Below the pieces are notes generated by a model that was not told where the DNA came from, did not search any database, and was given only the letters and a program-made list of their open reading frames with translations. Of a stretch of 64,000 nt of DNA, positions 8,154 through 17,760 are shown piece by piece. The DNA is taken from contig MPDC01000001.1 in NCBI GenBank assembly GCA_001874255.1, forward strand, positions 186,001 to 250,000, in the 5' to 3' direction. The number at the start of each line of letters is the position of its first letter. The stretch's first letter is position 1. The translations under genes were made by a program, and so were the position numbers. Source of the stretch: Alphaproteobacteria bacterium MedPE-SWcel. Its GTDB lineage: Bacteria; Pseudomonadota; Alphaproteobacteria; Rhodobacterales; Rhodobacteraceae.

Positions 8154-9530
8154 TTAGCCTGCTCCGAAATATTCGCCAACAAATCCTGTGAGGTCAGAGG
8201 CCGGGCGCAGGGACAGGCCGGGGACGGAAACGGATTTGCCGCCACTCGGAGCGATCGCTGCCGTGAAACCAAGTTTTTGCGCTTCTTTCAACCGGTTTTC
8301 GGTCTGCGGAGCGGGCCGGAGCGCACTGGACAGGGATATTTCTCCAAAAATCACCGTGTCGGCCGGCAGGGCGGTGTCTTCGCGGGCACTCAGGAGCGCG
8401 GCGGCAACCGCCAGATCGGCGGCGGGCTCGGATATTTTCATGCCGCCTGCGACGTTGAGATAGACGTCAAGCCCGGCAAAGGGGATGCCGCAGCGCGCCT
8501 CCAGAACGGCGAGGATCATGGCGAGGCGCGAGCTGTCCCAGCCGACAACGGCGCGACGCGGTTGCGAATGCGGCGAGGGCGCGACGAGGGCCTGCATTTC
8601 GACCAGAACCGGGCGGGTGCCTTCGATGCCTGCAAAGACCACGGATCCGGGCGAGGGCTGGCCGCGTTCGGAGAGAAACAGCGCGGAAGGGTTGAGGACC
8701 TGCGCCAGCCCGGCGCCGGTCATCTCGAAGACGCCGATTTCGTCGGCCGGGCCGAAACGGTTCTTGACCGCGCGCAGGATGCGGAACTGATGGCCGCGCT
8801 CGCCTTCGAAGTAGAGCACGGTATCGACCATATGTTCGACCACCCGTGGGCCTGCGATCTGGCCTTCCTTGGTGACATGGCCGACCATGACGATGGAGAC
8901 GCCATTGGTCTTGGCAAAAGTGGTCAGCTCATGTGCGGCGGCGCGGACCTGGCTGACGGAGCCCGGCGCGCTGTCGACATTGTCGGCCCACATGGTCTGG
9001 ATGGAGTCGATGATGGCAAGCTGGGGTTTTTCCGCTTCCAGCGTGGTCAGGATGTCGCGCAGGTTGGTTTCCGCAGCGAGCTTCACCGGCGCATCGGCCA
9101 GCCCCAGGCGCTGCGCCCGCATCCGGACCTGGGCGGAGGCTTCTTCGCCCGAGACATAGATGGTCTTGAGGCCCGCGTTGGCGAATTGCGCGGCGGCCTG
9201 CAGCAGGAGGGTGGATTTGCCGATGCCGGGGTCGCCGCCGACCAGAATGGCCGAGGCTTCGACCAATCCGCCGCCCAGCACCCGGTCCAGTTCACCGACG
9301 CCGGACAGCGTGCGCGGCGGTGGTGCTTCCTGGGTGGCGAGATCGGTGAGCGGCAGGCGTTTGCCCCGCATCGCGCCGAGGGATTTCTTGGCCGGACCCG
9401 CGGAGGTGAGGCCCTTGTCCTCGGAAATCGTGTTCCAGTCGCCGCAGCCTTCGCAACGTCCGGACCATTTTGAATAGGACGCTCCGCAGGCGGAGCAGGA
9501 GAAGGAGGTTTTTGCCGATGATTTTGCCAT
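8154..9530 (-). CDS. radA: DNA repair protein RadA
   Basis: A 458-residue branch-migration ATPase. The N-terminal C4 zinc finger is CSACGASYSKWSGRCEGCG (residues 12-30). Walker A is GDPGIGKSTLLL near 99. The RadA signature KNRFGPADEIG is near 255. A C-terminal Lon-protease-like domain runs from about 285 (VEMQALV, later GGMKISEPAADLA). Length and order of domains are typical. The start ATG gives MAKSSAKTSFSCSACG. It lies 41 bp upstream of cvpA on the same strand. Confidence 0.96.
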   Translation of the reverse strand: MAKSSAKTSFSCSACGASYSKWSGRCEGCGDWNTISEDKGLTSAGPAKKSLGAMRGKRLPLTDLATQEAPPPRTLSGVGELDRVLGGGLVEASAILVGGDPGIGKSTLLLQAAAQFANAGLKTIYVSGEEASAQVRMRAQRLGLADAPVKLAAETNLRDILTTLEAEKPQLAIIDSIQTMWADNVDSAPGSVSQVRAAAHELTTFAKTNGVSIVMVGHVTKEGQIAGPRVVEHMVDTVLYFEGERGHQFRILRAVKNRFGPADEIGVFEMTGAGLAQVLNPSALFLSERGQPSPGSVVFAGIEGTRPVLVEMQALVAPSPHSQPRRAVVGWDSSRLAMILAVLEARCGIPFAGLDVYLNVAGGMKISEPAADLAVAAALLSAREDTALPADTVIFGEISLSSALRPAPQTENRLKEAQKLGFTAAIAPSGGKSVSVPGLSLRPASDLTGFVGEYFGAG

Positions 9531-9574
9531 GCTGGATCTGTGGCAGATGTTTATGGTTTGTTCAAGTGGGTGGT

Positions 9575-10180
9575 TTACTTTGCAGGGGGCGGCTCCCGCC
9601 CGTCGGTCGATCCTCTGCGAGGATCTCCTCCCGTTGGGCCGGGCGCCGCTGCGCGGCGCACGTCGGGCGCATCAGGGCTCTGCGACCGGGACCGGGGCAG
9701 GCCGGGGGCGGATTGGAAGCGGCGTTCTGTCAGCAGAGAAAGGATTAGCGACGCGAGGATGCAGCCAGTGAAGAGGTAGAGCCCCCATGCGATTTCGATC
9801 GTGGCATAGCCGATACCTTTGACCACTGTGATATAGAGCGCGATCAGAAAGATATCCGCCATTGCGAGTTTGCCAAGTATATGCAGCGTGGGCAGGGTGC
9901 GGTTGTCCAGCAGGTTGGATTGCACCAGCACAAGGCCGATGGTCTTCACGAAGGGGGCGATCAGGGCGAAGACGGTGACAATGAGGGCAAGGGCGATGTC
10001 GCTGGCCCAAAGCGACTGCAGGCCGGTCATGACCGAAATCTCCGACAGGCCGAAGATCGGCAGCAGCCCCGCGCGCATCAAGGGGGCAAACCACGCGATG
10101 GGGTAGAGGATCAGCAGGGAGAGCGTGGCAAGGCGGAGCAGCCAGCCCGCGGGGGAGTTTGAAGCAGGCGCCGCCTTCAC
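9575..10180 (-). CDS. Paraquat-inducible protein A-like membrane protein
   Basis: A 201-residue PqiA-domain inner-membrane protein with about four transmembrane helices (LLRLATLSLLILYPIAWFAP, then IALALIVTVFALIAP and GYATIEIAWGLYLFTGC). It starts at a GTG that overlaps the stop of the upstream ABC ATPase gene by 4 bp (GTGA), which decides the start. The C-terminal 35 residues are Pro/Arg-rich and probably disordered. In the operon alr-mlaE-mlaF-this gene it probably assists lipid transport between membranes, inferred from PqiA/Mla co-occurrence. Confidence 0.8.
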   Translation of the reverse strand: MKAAPASNSPAGWLLRLATLSLLILYPIAWFAPLMRAGLLPIFGLSEISVMTGLQSLWASDIALALIVTVFALIAPFVKTIGLVLVQSNLLDNRTLPTLHILGKLAMADIFLIALYITVVKGIGYATIEIAWGLYLFTGCILASLILSLLTERRFQSAPGLPRSRSQSPDAPDVRRAAAPGPTGGDPRRGSTDGREPPPAK

Positions 10181-10935
10181 CGCACCGCCTCGATCGGCCC
10201 CTCTGCGCTGCCGGAGATGAATTGCTCCACATAGGGGTCGCCGGACGCATCCAGGCTGCTGACCGGACCGCTCCACCGGATCTTGCCGCCATGCAACATG
10301 GCGACATTGTCGGCAATTGCGCGCACCGAGGTCATATCATGGGTGATCGTCATGGCCGTCGCCCCCATCTCGACCACGATCTCGCGGATCAGATCGTTGA
10401 TGACGCCGGCCATGATCGGGTCCAGACCGGTGGTGGGCTCGTCGAAGAAAATGATCTCCGGCTCGGCGGCGATTGCGCGGGCCAGGCCGACGCGCTTTTG
10501 CATGCCACCGGACAGTTCGGCGGGCAGGCGGTCCGCGACGTCAGACTTCAGCCCGACGCGGCGCAGTTTCTCGATGGCAACCTCGCGGGCTTCGTCCCGG
10601 GGGCGCTTGAGAGAGCCGCGCAGGAGCCGGAAGGCGACGTTTTGCCAGACCGGCAGGCTGTCAAAAAGCGCGCCGCCCTGAAACAACATGCCAAAACGGG
10701 CAAGAAAGGCGTCGTGGTCCCCAGCGGTGGCATCCTTGCCATCGACCACGATTTTTCCCGCATCCTGAGGGATCAGGCCCAGGATGGTCTTGAGCATCAC
10801 CGATTTCCCGGTCCCGGATCCGCCGATGATCACCATGGAGGTGCCCTTGTCTATGGCAAGGTCGACATCGCGCAGGACCTCATTGCTGCCAAAGGCTTTT
10901 TGGATGGAGCGCATCTCGATCATTGGCTGGGTCAT
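10177..10935 (-). CDS. mlaF: ABC transporter ATP-binding protein, MlaF-like
   Basis: A 252-residue ATPase of the phospholipid/toluene-tolerance ABC family. Walker A is GGSGTGKSVMLKT near residue 38, the signature is LSGGMQKRVGLARAIA, and Walker B is PEIIFFDEPTTGLDP. The Met-Gln-Lys-Arg after LSGG is typical of MlaF. Its ATG overlaps the permease stop by 4 bp, and its stop overlaps the pqiA-like GTG. No MlaD substrate-binding subunit is visible next to it. Confidence 0.9.
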   Translation of the reverse strand: MTQPMIEMRSIQKAFGSNEVLRDVDLAIDKGTSMVIIGGSGTGKSVMLKTILGLIPQDAGKIVVDGKDATAGDHDAFLARFGMLFQGGALFDSLPVWQNVAFRLLRGSLKRPRDEAREVAIEKLRRVGLKSDVADRLPAELSGGMQKRVGLARAIAAEPEIIFFDEPTTGLDPIMAGVINDLIREIVVEMGATAMTITHDMTSVRAIADNVAMLHGGKIRWSGPVSSLDASGDPYVEQFISGSAEGPIEAVR

Positions 10936-11714
10936 AGCGAGAAAAACACCCCTGTCAGCACGAAATTGGCCGCAAGCAGCAGGATTGCGGCGGCTTCGAC
11001 CGAGCCTTTGGTGGCCTTGCCGACGCCCTGTGCGCCGCGCCCCGACTGCATGCCGTAGTAGCAGCCCATCAGGGCGGCAATGGTGCCGAAGGCCGCGCCT
11101 TTGACCAGCGAGGAGACGATGTCGCGGGTCTCGAGAAAATCGACGGTGTTCTTCAGATAGGCGGCGGCATTGAAATCAAGCGTCTCGGTCGCCACCACAT
11201 AGCCGCCGAGGATGCCGATAATGTCTCCCACGCCCACCAGGAGCGGGACCGTCAGCAGAGCGGCCAGCACCCGCGGCGCCACCAGGTATTTCATCGGGTT
11301 TGTGGAGAGGGTGACCAGCGCATCGATCTGCTCGGTCACCTTCATCGTCGCGATTTCGGCAGCGATGGACGATGTCACCCGCGCTGCGATCATCAGGCCA
11401 ACAAGCACGGGCCCCAGTTCACGCACCATGCCGATGGCCACGATCTGCGGGACCACGGCCTCGGCGTTGAACCGGGCGCCACCTGCGTAGATCTGTAGGG
11501 CCAGCGCGCCGCCCGTGAAGATCGCCGTCAGCGCCACCACCGGCAGGCTCAACCAGCCGACCTGCAAAAGCGCCACGGCAAATTCCCGCGGGTAAAACGG
11601 TGGCCGGGCCATGTGACTGAAGGCGGAAGCCGCAAACCGGGAGATCCGCCCGAGGGCTGCGAGACGCCCCAGCGCAGTGCGCCCGATGATGCCGAGAGCA
11701 GAGGTCGGGGTCAT
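10932..11714 (-). CDS. mlaE: ABC transporter permease, MlaE family
   Basis: A 260-residue permease that moves phospholipid with the MlaF-type ATPase. It has the MlaE signature [23 protein letters not shown]-like core near residue 115, [21 protein letters not shown] after it, and five to six hydrophobic segments. Its start overlaps the alr stop (ATGA) and its stop overlaps the ATPase start, so alr, mlaE, mlaF and the pqiA-like gene appear to be translated as one coupled unit. Confidence 0.92.
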   Translation of the reverse strand: MTPTSALGIIGRTALGRLAALGRISRFAASAFSHMARPPFYPREFAVALLQVGWLSLPVVALTAIFTGGALALQIYAGGARFNAEAVVPQIVAIGMVRELGPVLVGLMIAARVTSSIAAEIATMKVTEQIDALVTLSTNPMKYLVAPRVLAALLTVPLLVGVGDIIGILGGYVVATETLDFNAAAYLKNTVDFLETRDIVSSLVKGAAFGTIAALMGCYYGMQSGRGAQGVGKATKGSVEAAAILLLAANFVLTGVFFSL

Positions 11715-12748
11715 GCAGAATATGTCCGTGCGTAACGATGTCCGAGAGAGGTCAGAACCTCATAGCCGATGGTGCCTGCCGCCTCGGCGAGCTTGTCGAC
11801 CGTCTGCTGCTCGTTCATCAGAGTGAGCGTCGCGGGCACCTCTGGCAGGTCGGTGACGTCCACGGTGATCAGGTCCATCGAGATCCGGCCGACCACCGGG
11901 CAGGGCGTACCCTCTGCATAGGCCATGATGCCCTGACGCTGGAACGCCCGCTGGAGACCGTCGGCATAGCCGGCCGCGAGCGTGGCGATCCGGGTCTCGC
12001 GCTTGGCGATCCAGGTGTTGCCGTAGCCGACGCTTTCCCCTGGCGCGAGGTCGCGGGTCTGAATCACCGGAATCTCAAGCTCCACCACGGGCAGGGCGCC
12101 GTCGTAGGGCGCGCCGCCATAGAGGCCGATGCCCGGGCGGCAGAGGTCGAAGTGATATTCGCGCCCCAGCAACAGACCGCCGGTCGCAGCGAGCGAGCGG
12201 GGCAGGTTCAGGCCTTGCGTCATTTCGACGAAATTCTGCAGCTGATATTTGTTCATGCCGTGCCCCGGGTCGTCGGCGCAGGCAAGATGTGACATCAGCA
12301 GGACCGGGTTCTGCTGCAACGCGATGTCGCAGACCGCGGCCCATTCGGCCACTTCCATGCCAAGCCTGTTCATGCCGCTGTCGAGCTGCACGCCAAAGGG
12401 GTGACCGGGCAGGGCCTCGAAATGGCGCAGCATCTGGTCGAGCGAATTGAGCATCGGGGTCAGCTGGAAATCGCGCAGGAGTTTGGCGTCGCCCTCCATG
12501 TGCCCCGAAAAGACCGAGATGCCGGGGCCGGGGCCCAAGGCGCGCCGCAGCGCGATGCCCTCTTCTGCCACCGCGACAAAGAAATTGCGCGCACCCGCCT
12601 GGGCCAGCGCCTTGCCGACGCGACCGGCATCGAGACCATAGCCATTGGCCTTGACCACAGCCGCAGTTTCGCAGCCGGTCTTGGCATCCAGATTGCGCCA
12701 GTTGATCGCAAGCGCATCGAGGTTGATTTTCAAACGTGCCGTACTCAT
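11711..12748 (-). CDS. alr: Alanine racemase
   Basis: A 345-residue PLP enzyme that makes D-alanine for peptidoglycan. The PLP lysine sits in [13 protein letters not shown] near residue 33. The second-domain region has [14 protein letters not shown] with the catalytic Tyr, and [14 protein letters not shown] follows. Length and layout are normal. It is the first gene of a four-gene coupled group with the Mla-type transporter, a link between wall precursor and envelope lipid functions by position only. Confidence 0.95.
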   Translation of the reverse strand: MSTARLKINLDALAINWRNLDAKTGCETAAVVKANGYGLDAGRVGKALAQAGARNFFVAVAEEGIALRRALGPGPGISVFSGHMEGDAKLLRDFQLTPMLNSLDQMLRHFEALPGHPFGVQLDSGMNRLGMEVAEWAAVCDIALQQNPVLLMSHLACADDPGHGMNKYQLQNFVEMTQGLNLPRSLAATGGLLLGREYHFDLCRPGIGLYGGAPYDGALPVVELEIPVIQTRDLAPGESVGYGNTWIAKRETRIATLAAGYADGLQRAFQRQGIMAYAEGTPCPVVGRISMDLITVDVTDLPEVPATLTLMNEQQTVDKLAEAAGTIGYEVLTSLGHRYARTYSA

Positions 12749-12892
12749 GCGTTGTTCATGACATGGAGGCCACCGGGGTCAAGAGGGAAACCGCAAAAGA
12801 CGCGCTTTGAGCGGATGGGGCGCAGCGGCAGAGGCAGGAGGCCGCAGGGAGGCCTACAGTCCGGGGCCGGTCGCCGCTGGCAGAGGCTGTGT

Positions 12893-12918
12893 TCAGGTAT
12901 TTGTAAAAAGATGAAAAG
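12893..12918 (+). repeat. REP-like dispersed element, copy 2
   Basis: CAGGTATTTGTAAAAAGATG followed by AAAAGC matches the 3' half of the element seen at 2241 and 30850. The hairpin half is weak here. It lies in the 250-bp gap between dnaB and alr, which otherwise shows no coding sequence. Confidence 0.6.
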
Positions 12919-12999
12919 CACCGGGGATCCGGGTCGACTGTGGCGCTTGGCGGCGCCGGGCGGGAAACAATCCGCCCGGTGTTGCGGCTGCGGTGCCTC

Positions 13000-14517
13000 T
13001 CAGTAGCCCTCTGGCGGCTGTTGCCACGCTTTGGCCAGGTTTCCAAAGCGGGTGAACTGGGCCTCGAACGACAGTTCCACCGTGCCGATGGGGCCGTGAC
13101 GCTGCTTGCCAACGATCACTTCGGCCTTGGCGTGCAGGCGTTCCATCGCCTGTTTCCATTCTTCCATCTTGTCCAGTTCGTGATCGCCGGGTTTCTCGCG
13201 TTCCTTGTAGTATTCTTCGCGGAACACGAACATCACCACATCGGCATCCTGTTCGATCGAACCGGATTCCCGCAGATCCGAGAGCTGCGGGCGTTTGTCA
13301 TCGCGGCTTTCCACCTGACGCGACAGCTGCGACAGGGCGACCACGGGGATGTTCAGTTCTTTTGCAATGGCCTTCATCCCCATCGAGATCTCGGCGATTT
13401 CGTTGACGCGGTTTTCGGCCATGCCGCGGCAGAGCTGCAGATAGTCGATTACCAGCAGGTCCAGCCCGTGGGTGCGTTTCAGGCGGCGGGCGCGGGCGGC
13501 CAGCTGGGAGATCGGGATCGCGGGCGTGTCGTCGATAAACAGCGGGCAGCTTTCCAGATCCTTGGCGGCCTGAACAAAGCGGCGAAATTCCTCTTCGGTC
13601 ATGTCGCCCTGGCGGATCTTGTGCGACGAAATCTCCGAGGCTTCGGCCAGGATCCGACCGGCCAGCTGCTCGGCCGACATTTCCAGCGAGAAGAACCCCA
13701 CGACGCCGCCGTCGATGGCGCCCTCGGTCCCGTCGGGTTTGGCGCCGCGCTTGTAGGCCTTGGCGACGTTGAAGGCGATATTGGTGGCCAGCGAGGTTTT
13801 CCCCATCGAAGGACGGCCCGCAAGGATCAGCAGGTCGGAGGGGTGCAGGCCCCCGAGCTGCTTGTCGAGATCATCGAGCCCGGTGGAAATCCCGGCCATG
13901 CCGCCGCCGCGCTGGTAGGCCTCATTGGTGACATTGACGGCCTCGGTGACGGCGCGCAGGAAGGATTTGAAACCCTGTTCCGTCTGGCCCTGTTCCGCCA
14001 GCGAGTAGAGCTGTTGTTCCGCCTCGACGATCTGTTCCTTCGGCTCGGAGGCGACGTCAACGCGGCGGGCCTTGTCGGCGATGGTATGGCCAAGGGCGAT
14101 CAACTCCCGCCGGATCGCGAGATCATAGATCATCTGTGCGTAATCGCGCACAGCAAAGGCGGAGATCGACGCCGATGCCAGCTTTACCAGATAGGCGGGG
14201 CCGCCCAGTTCTTTCAATCCGGCGTCATCTTCCATGAACGCCTTGAGCGTGACGGGGGAGGCCAGGGCATTCTTGGAAATGCGCGCGGCGGCGACCTCGT
14301 AGATGCGGGCGTGGACCGGGTCGTAGAAATGCGAGACATTGATGATCGAGGCAACTTTGTCATAGACGTCGTTGTTGGTCAGAATGGCCCCCAGCAGCTG
14401 CTGTTCCGCTTCTACGGAGTGGGGCAGTTCTGATGCCTGGATATCGTCAGCCTGTCCGCCGACCGAATGCTGCGCCGGCGGTTGCGGATCGCCGTTGAAA
14501 GGGGTGATCTCGTTCAT
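13000..14517 (-). CDS. dnaB: Replicative DNA helicase DnaB
   Basis: A 505-residue hexameric helicase of the replication fork. The N-terminal primase-interaction domain starts near PHSVEAEQQLLGAILTNNDVYD (residues 31-52). The RecA-like domain has Walker A AGRPSMGKTSLATN near 228 and Walker B LLVIDYLQLCRG near 355. The LSQLSRQVESRDDKRPQLSDLRESG block is conserved. No intein is present. The long gap before pyrE (252 bp) carries its promoter and the pyrE terminator. Confidence 0.97.
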   Translation of the reverse strand: MNEITPFNGDPQPPAQHSVGGQADDIQASELPHSVEAEQQLLGAILTNNDVYDKVASIINVSHFYDPVHARIYEVAAARISKNALASPVTLKAFMEDDAGLKELGGPAYLVKLASASISAFAVRDYAQMIYDLAIRRELIALGHTIADKARRVDVASEPKEQIVEAEQQLYSLAEQGQTEQGFKSFLRAVTEAVNVTNEAYQRGGGMAGISTGLDDLDKQLGGLHPSDLLILAGRPSMGKTSLATNIAFNVAKAYKRGAKPDGTEGAIDGGVVGFFSLEMSAEQLAGRILAEASEISSHKIRQGDMTEEEFRRFVQAAKDLESCPLFIDDTPAIPISQLAARARRLKRTHGLDLLVIDYLQLCRGMAENRVNEIAEISMGMKAIAKELNIPVVALSQLSRQVESRDDKRPQLSDLRESGSIEQDADVVMFVFREEYYKEREKPGDHELDKMEEWKQAMERLHAKAEVIVGKQRHGPIGTVELSFEAQFTRFGNLAKAWQQPPEGY

Positions 14518-14704
14518 CTCTGCTCTCTTTCGTTAGGCTCGATGTGTACGCCGGAACCGGGTTTGATTGCCATCTGGAAATCCCTGTGGATGGTCTGAGG
14601 ATAACTGCTGGCGCGCATGTGGGCAATTTTGGGCATCCCGGGCGGTTTCTGCGTTGTGCTGCATATTTTGTGTGCTCGATGCGCGTCACCCACATAATAT
14701 AGAT

Positions 14705-14731
14705 AAGACCGCTCCGATTCGGGGCGGTCTT
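14705..14731 (-). terminator. Probable terminator of pyrE
   Basis: Inverted repeat AAGACCGCTCC / GGGGCGGTCTT with a 5-nt loop and one wobble pair, 39 bp past the pyrE stop. On the minus strand it is followed by ATCTATATTATG, a weak T-rich tail. Confidence 0.6.
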
Positions 14732-14769
14732 GTCCACATGATACAGCTCGGCTGGGGAAGGTTTTACCC

Positions 14770-15450
14770 TCAGGTGATCTTGTTGGCCTCCTGCCAGGCC
14801 CGCGGCGCGCGCAAGAAGTTCTCCACCTCGTCAAGTGTTTCCGGGGAGAACGCGTCTTGTGAGCGGGCTTCGGCGAGGACGTCCCACCATGTGCAGAGAT
14901 GGTGCAGCGTCACGCCATGATCGCCGAGTGTCTTGGTGGTTTCGGGGAAGATGTCGTAGTAGAAGATCACGGCCGTATGGGCGCAAGTGGCGCCGGTTTC
15001 GCGGATGGCATCGACGAAGGAGAGTTTGGAGCCGCCGTCGGTGGTCAGATCCTCGACCAGCAGCACCCGTTCGCCGGCGCTCATGGCGCCTTCGATGCGG
15101 GCGTTCTTGCCGTAGCCCTTGGGCTTCTTGCGCACATAGGTCATCGGCAGCGCCAGCCGTTCGGCAACCAGCGCGGCAAAGGGGATGCCTGCCGTTTCGC
15201 CACCGGCGATATTGTCAAAGGCCTCGAAGCCTGCGTTGCGCATGACCGTGACGGTCATGAAATCCATCAGGGTGGAGCGGATGCGGGGGAAGGAAATCAG
15301 CTTGCGGCAGTCGATATAGCTGGGGCTCGGCAGGCCCGAGGCCAGGGTGTAGGGGTCCTTGACGTTGAAATTCACCGCGCCGATTTCCAGCAGCATGCGG
15401 GCCGACAGGCGGGCGATCTCTTCGGCCGAGGGGTAGGAGGAGGGGATCAT
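14770..15450 (-). CDS. pyrE: Orotate phosphoribosyltransferase
   Basis: A 226-residue enzyme joining orotate and PRPP to OMP in pyrimidine synthesis. The PRPP-binding motif [20 protein letters not shown] is near residue 128, and the flexible-loop [19 protein letters not shown] lies before it. The C-terminal tail ([15 protein letters not shown]) matches the longer alphaproteobacterial form. It follows pyrC by 75 bp on the same strand, with a REP-like element in the gap. Confidence 0.95.
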   Translation of the reverse strand: MIPSSYPSAEEIARLSARMLLEIGAVNFNVKDPYTLASGLPSPSYIDCRKLISFPRIRSTLMDFMTVTVMRNAGFEAFDNIAGGETAGIPFAALVAERLALPMTYVRKKPKGYGKNARIEGAMSAGERVLLVEDLTTDGGSKLSFVDAIRETGATCAHTAVIFYYDIFPETTKTLGDHGVTLHHLCTWWDVLAEARSQDAFSPETLDEVENFLRAPRAWQEANKIT

Positions 15451-15486
15451 GGCGTATCCTTCGTGACGGTGGGCGCGGATGGCGGC

Positions 15487-15524
15487 GGGGGAGCCTCCGG
15501 CGGAGGTATTTTCAAAAAGGTGAG
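15487..15524 (+). repeat. REP-like dispersed element, copy 3
   Basis: GGGGGAGCCTCCGGCGGAGG forms a short hairpin and is followed by TATTTTCAAAAAGGTGAGA, a variant of the element at 2241. It fills most of the pyrC-pyrE gap. Confidence 0.6.
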
Positions 15525-15525
15525 A

Positions 15526-16578
15526 TCAGGCGACCGTCCAATGGACCGGGAAACCTGGGTCGAAAACGGTCACCGGGCCATCCGGCGTGGCGATGCTCTG
15601 GGGGATGTGGACCGGGGCGTCTGATTTGACCAGAGTGAGTGTCGCCTTGTTTTCCGGCAGGCGGTAGAATGCGGGGCCATGTTTCGAGGCAAAGCCTTCG
15701 AGATGGTCGAGGGCGCCGTCTTCTTCGAACACATGCGCCAGAAGGGCCATGGTGTTGGTTGCGGTAAAGCAGCCCGCACAGCCGCAGGCGCTGAGTTTGT
15801 TGGCGTCGGTATGGGGGGCCGAGTCGGTGCCAAGGAAGAAGCGCTTGTCGCCGGAGGTGGCAGCTGCGCGCAGGGCGAGGCGGTGTTCTTCGCGTTTGGC
15901 GACGGGCAGGCAGTAGTAATGCGGTTTGATGCCGCCCACGAGAATGGCGTTGCGATTGATAATGAGGTGATGGGTGGTGATTGTCGCACCGAGATCGCCG
16001 CCGTCGACCGTCCCTTGGCTGCGCACATAGTCGGCGGCATTGGCGGTGGTGATATGTTCCATCACCACGCGCAGTCCGGGGGTGGCCCGGCGGATGGGAT
16101 CGAGGACCCGGTCGATGAAGACGGCTTCGCGGTCGAAGATGTCGATGTCGGGGTCGGTGACCTCGCCATGGGTGCAGAGCGGCAAGCCGATCTCGGCCAT
16201 CTTTTCGAGCACCGGGCGGACCTTGTCGAAATTGGTGACGCCGGAGGCCGAGTTGGTCGTGGCGCCTGCGGGATAGAGCTTGACCGCGGTCACGAGGCCC
16301 GAGGCATGCGCGGCCGCCACGTCTTCGGGGTCGGTGTCTTCGGTGAGGTAGAGCGTCATGAGCGGGGCGAAGGACATGCCCTGCGGCAGCGCGGCGAGGA
16401 TCCGGTCGCGATAAGCTGCGGCCTGATCCCCGGTCACCACGGGCGGCACCAGATTTGGCATGATGATGGCGCGGCCGAAATGGCGGGCGGTCTCTGGCAG
16501 CACCGCGCGCAGCATGTCGCCATCGCGCAGATGCAGGTGCCAGTCGTCGGGGCGGGTGATCGTGAGGCTGTCGGTCAT
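15526..16578 (-). CDS. pyrC: Dihydroorotase
   Basis: A 350-residue zinc amidohydrolase of pyrimidine synthesis. The metal-binding [10 protein letters not shown] is at residues 15-24, and the bridging, normally carboxylated Lys is in [14 protein letters not shown] near residue 98. The HGE, HHL and LGTDSAPH motifs follow in order. This is the short E. coli-type enzyme rather than the longer class I form. It is upstream of pyrE in a pyrC-pyrE pair. Confidence 0.96.
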   Translation of the reverse strand: MTDSLTITRPDDWHLHLRDGDMLRAVLPETARHFGRAIIMPNLVPPVVTGDQAAAYRDRILAALPQGMSFAPLMTLYLTEDTDPEDVAAAHASGLVTAVKLYPAGATTNSASGVTNFDKVRPVLEKMAEIGLPLCTHGEVTDPDIDIFDREAVFIDRVLDPIRRATPGLRVVMEHITTANAADYVRSQGTVDGGDLGATITTHHLIINRNAILVGGIKPHYYCLPVAKREEHRLALRAAATSGDKRFFLGTDSAPHTDANKLSACGCAGCFTATNTMALLAHVFEEDGALDHLEGFASKHGPAFYRLPENKATLTLVKSDAPVHIPQSIATPDGPVTVFDPGFPVHWTVA

Positions 16579-16644
16579 AGGCAGGCGTTAGCATACCGTT
16601 TTTGACTTGGGAAGTCGCTCGCAGCCGGAGTGCTTGTGTTCTGA

Positions 16645-17604
16645 TCAGCTCCGGGGTGGCGGCGCGCGGAATTCCCCGCCGTCGGCGCGCGCTTCGAGAT
16701 TTTGCATGCGGCGCCGAAACCGGGGCATCCGGAGGCGCTCGTTGACATTGCGGCACAGCAGCATGGTCAGATAGGGGCGGTCCTGGAATTCCAGCCGGAT
16801 GAGAACATTGCGCAGGTAGACAGGATTGTGCCGCCGCGCCCGTGCCAGTCTGTGAAAGGCATGCGGCGTCAGACGCCTGCTGCCTGCAAGCGAAATGAAC
16901 CGGTAGAGGAGGTCCATTTCGATCAGACGTGTCTGGATTGCCTCGCCCATACAGGGCAGGCGCAGGCGGGTCACATTCTCGCGTGCAAAAAGGGCCGCAT
17001 GCATCGCATCGAGCTGTTGGTGGGGATCATAGAGAATATAGGCGTGTTCTGCCGCGTCGATCATGTCCGGCGCATAGCCGTAGCGGTCGGTAAATGACAC
17101 CCGGCGCATCTCGGTGAAGCGGTCATCCCATTCTGTCATCCTTGGATCCAGCGTGGCCTGTGGCTGGATCGCGACGACAATGGCGCCCGGCGCCGCAACC
17201 GAGAACGTGGCCGCCGCATAGCCACAGGGGCCCGCACCGTAGAACACGACCGTGTCGAATTCTTCAAAGAAACCATCGTCGATCAATTGGTCAAAGAAAC
17301 CGTAGATGCGGTTTTCCCGAAACCAGGTGTCGCCGTCGGAAATAAGGCACATATGGGACCACCCGAGGTTCTTGACCAGGTCAAAACCAAGCGGCTGTGC
17401 CGTGTCAGAAAAGCTCTGGATGCCCTGGCGGCTTTCGAATGTGACCAGCAAGGTGTTGCCCTGATCGATGAAGGTCGCGAAATGACGCTCACCCAATGGC
17501 TGGTACATGCCATTGTCTTCGGCCATTTCAGCCAGACGCGCCTGCCATTCGGCAGGTTGCAGGCCAGAGAGGTCCTGTTCGAGGATATCCGTGTCGTCTT
17601 GCAT
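16645..17604 (-). CDS. Conserved hypothetical protein, possible alpha/beta-hydrolase-like fold
   Basis: A 319-residue protein not assigned to a pathway. Its centre has FDTVVFYGAGPCGYAAATFS, a hydrolase-elbow-like GxGxxG segment after a beta strand, then a second strand IVVAIQPQATLDP. An Arg-rich C-terminus follows. No signal peptide or membrane segment is seen. The ATG at 17602-17604 (MQDDTDIL) was preferred over a GTG two codons upstream. It lies 157 bp downstream of the glycosyltransferase operon's neighbouring strand unit and may belong to the same surface-polysaccharide group. That link is by proximity only. Confidence 0.6.
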   Translation of the reverse strand: MQDDTDILEQDLSGLQPAEWQARLAEMAEDNGMYQPLGERHFATFIDQGNTLLVTFESRQGIQSFSDTAQPLGFDLVKNLGWSHMCLISDGDTWFRENRIYGFFDQLIDDGFFEEFDTVVFYGAGPCGYAAATFSVAAPGAIVVAIQPQATLDPRMTEWDDRFTEMRRVSFTDRYGYAPDMIDAAEHAYILYDPHQQLDAMHAALFARENVTRLRLPCMGEAIQTRLIEMDLLYRFISLAGSRRLTPHAFHRLARARRHNPVYLRNVLIRLEFQDRPYLTMLLCRNVNERLRMPRFRRRMQNLEARADGGEFRAPPPRS

Positions 17605-17760
17605 GCGCACTATCCGCCACCCGTTTGTCGGCCGTTGTTTGACGTCACCTTGTCAGACAAACACCAAGTCCCGATCAAGCTAGGCCATGATTAAGGCCAA
17701 ATTTAGAAAATGATTAGCCTAATTGTCGGCTACTGTTGCCAGAACAGGGATAACCGCGGC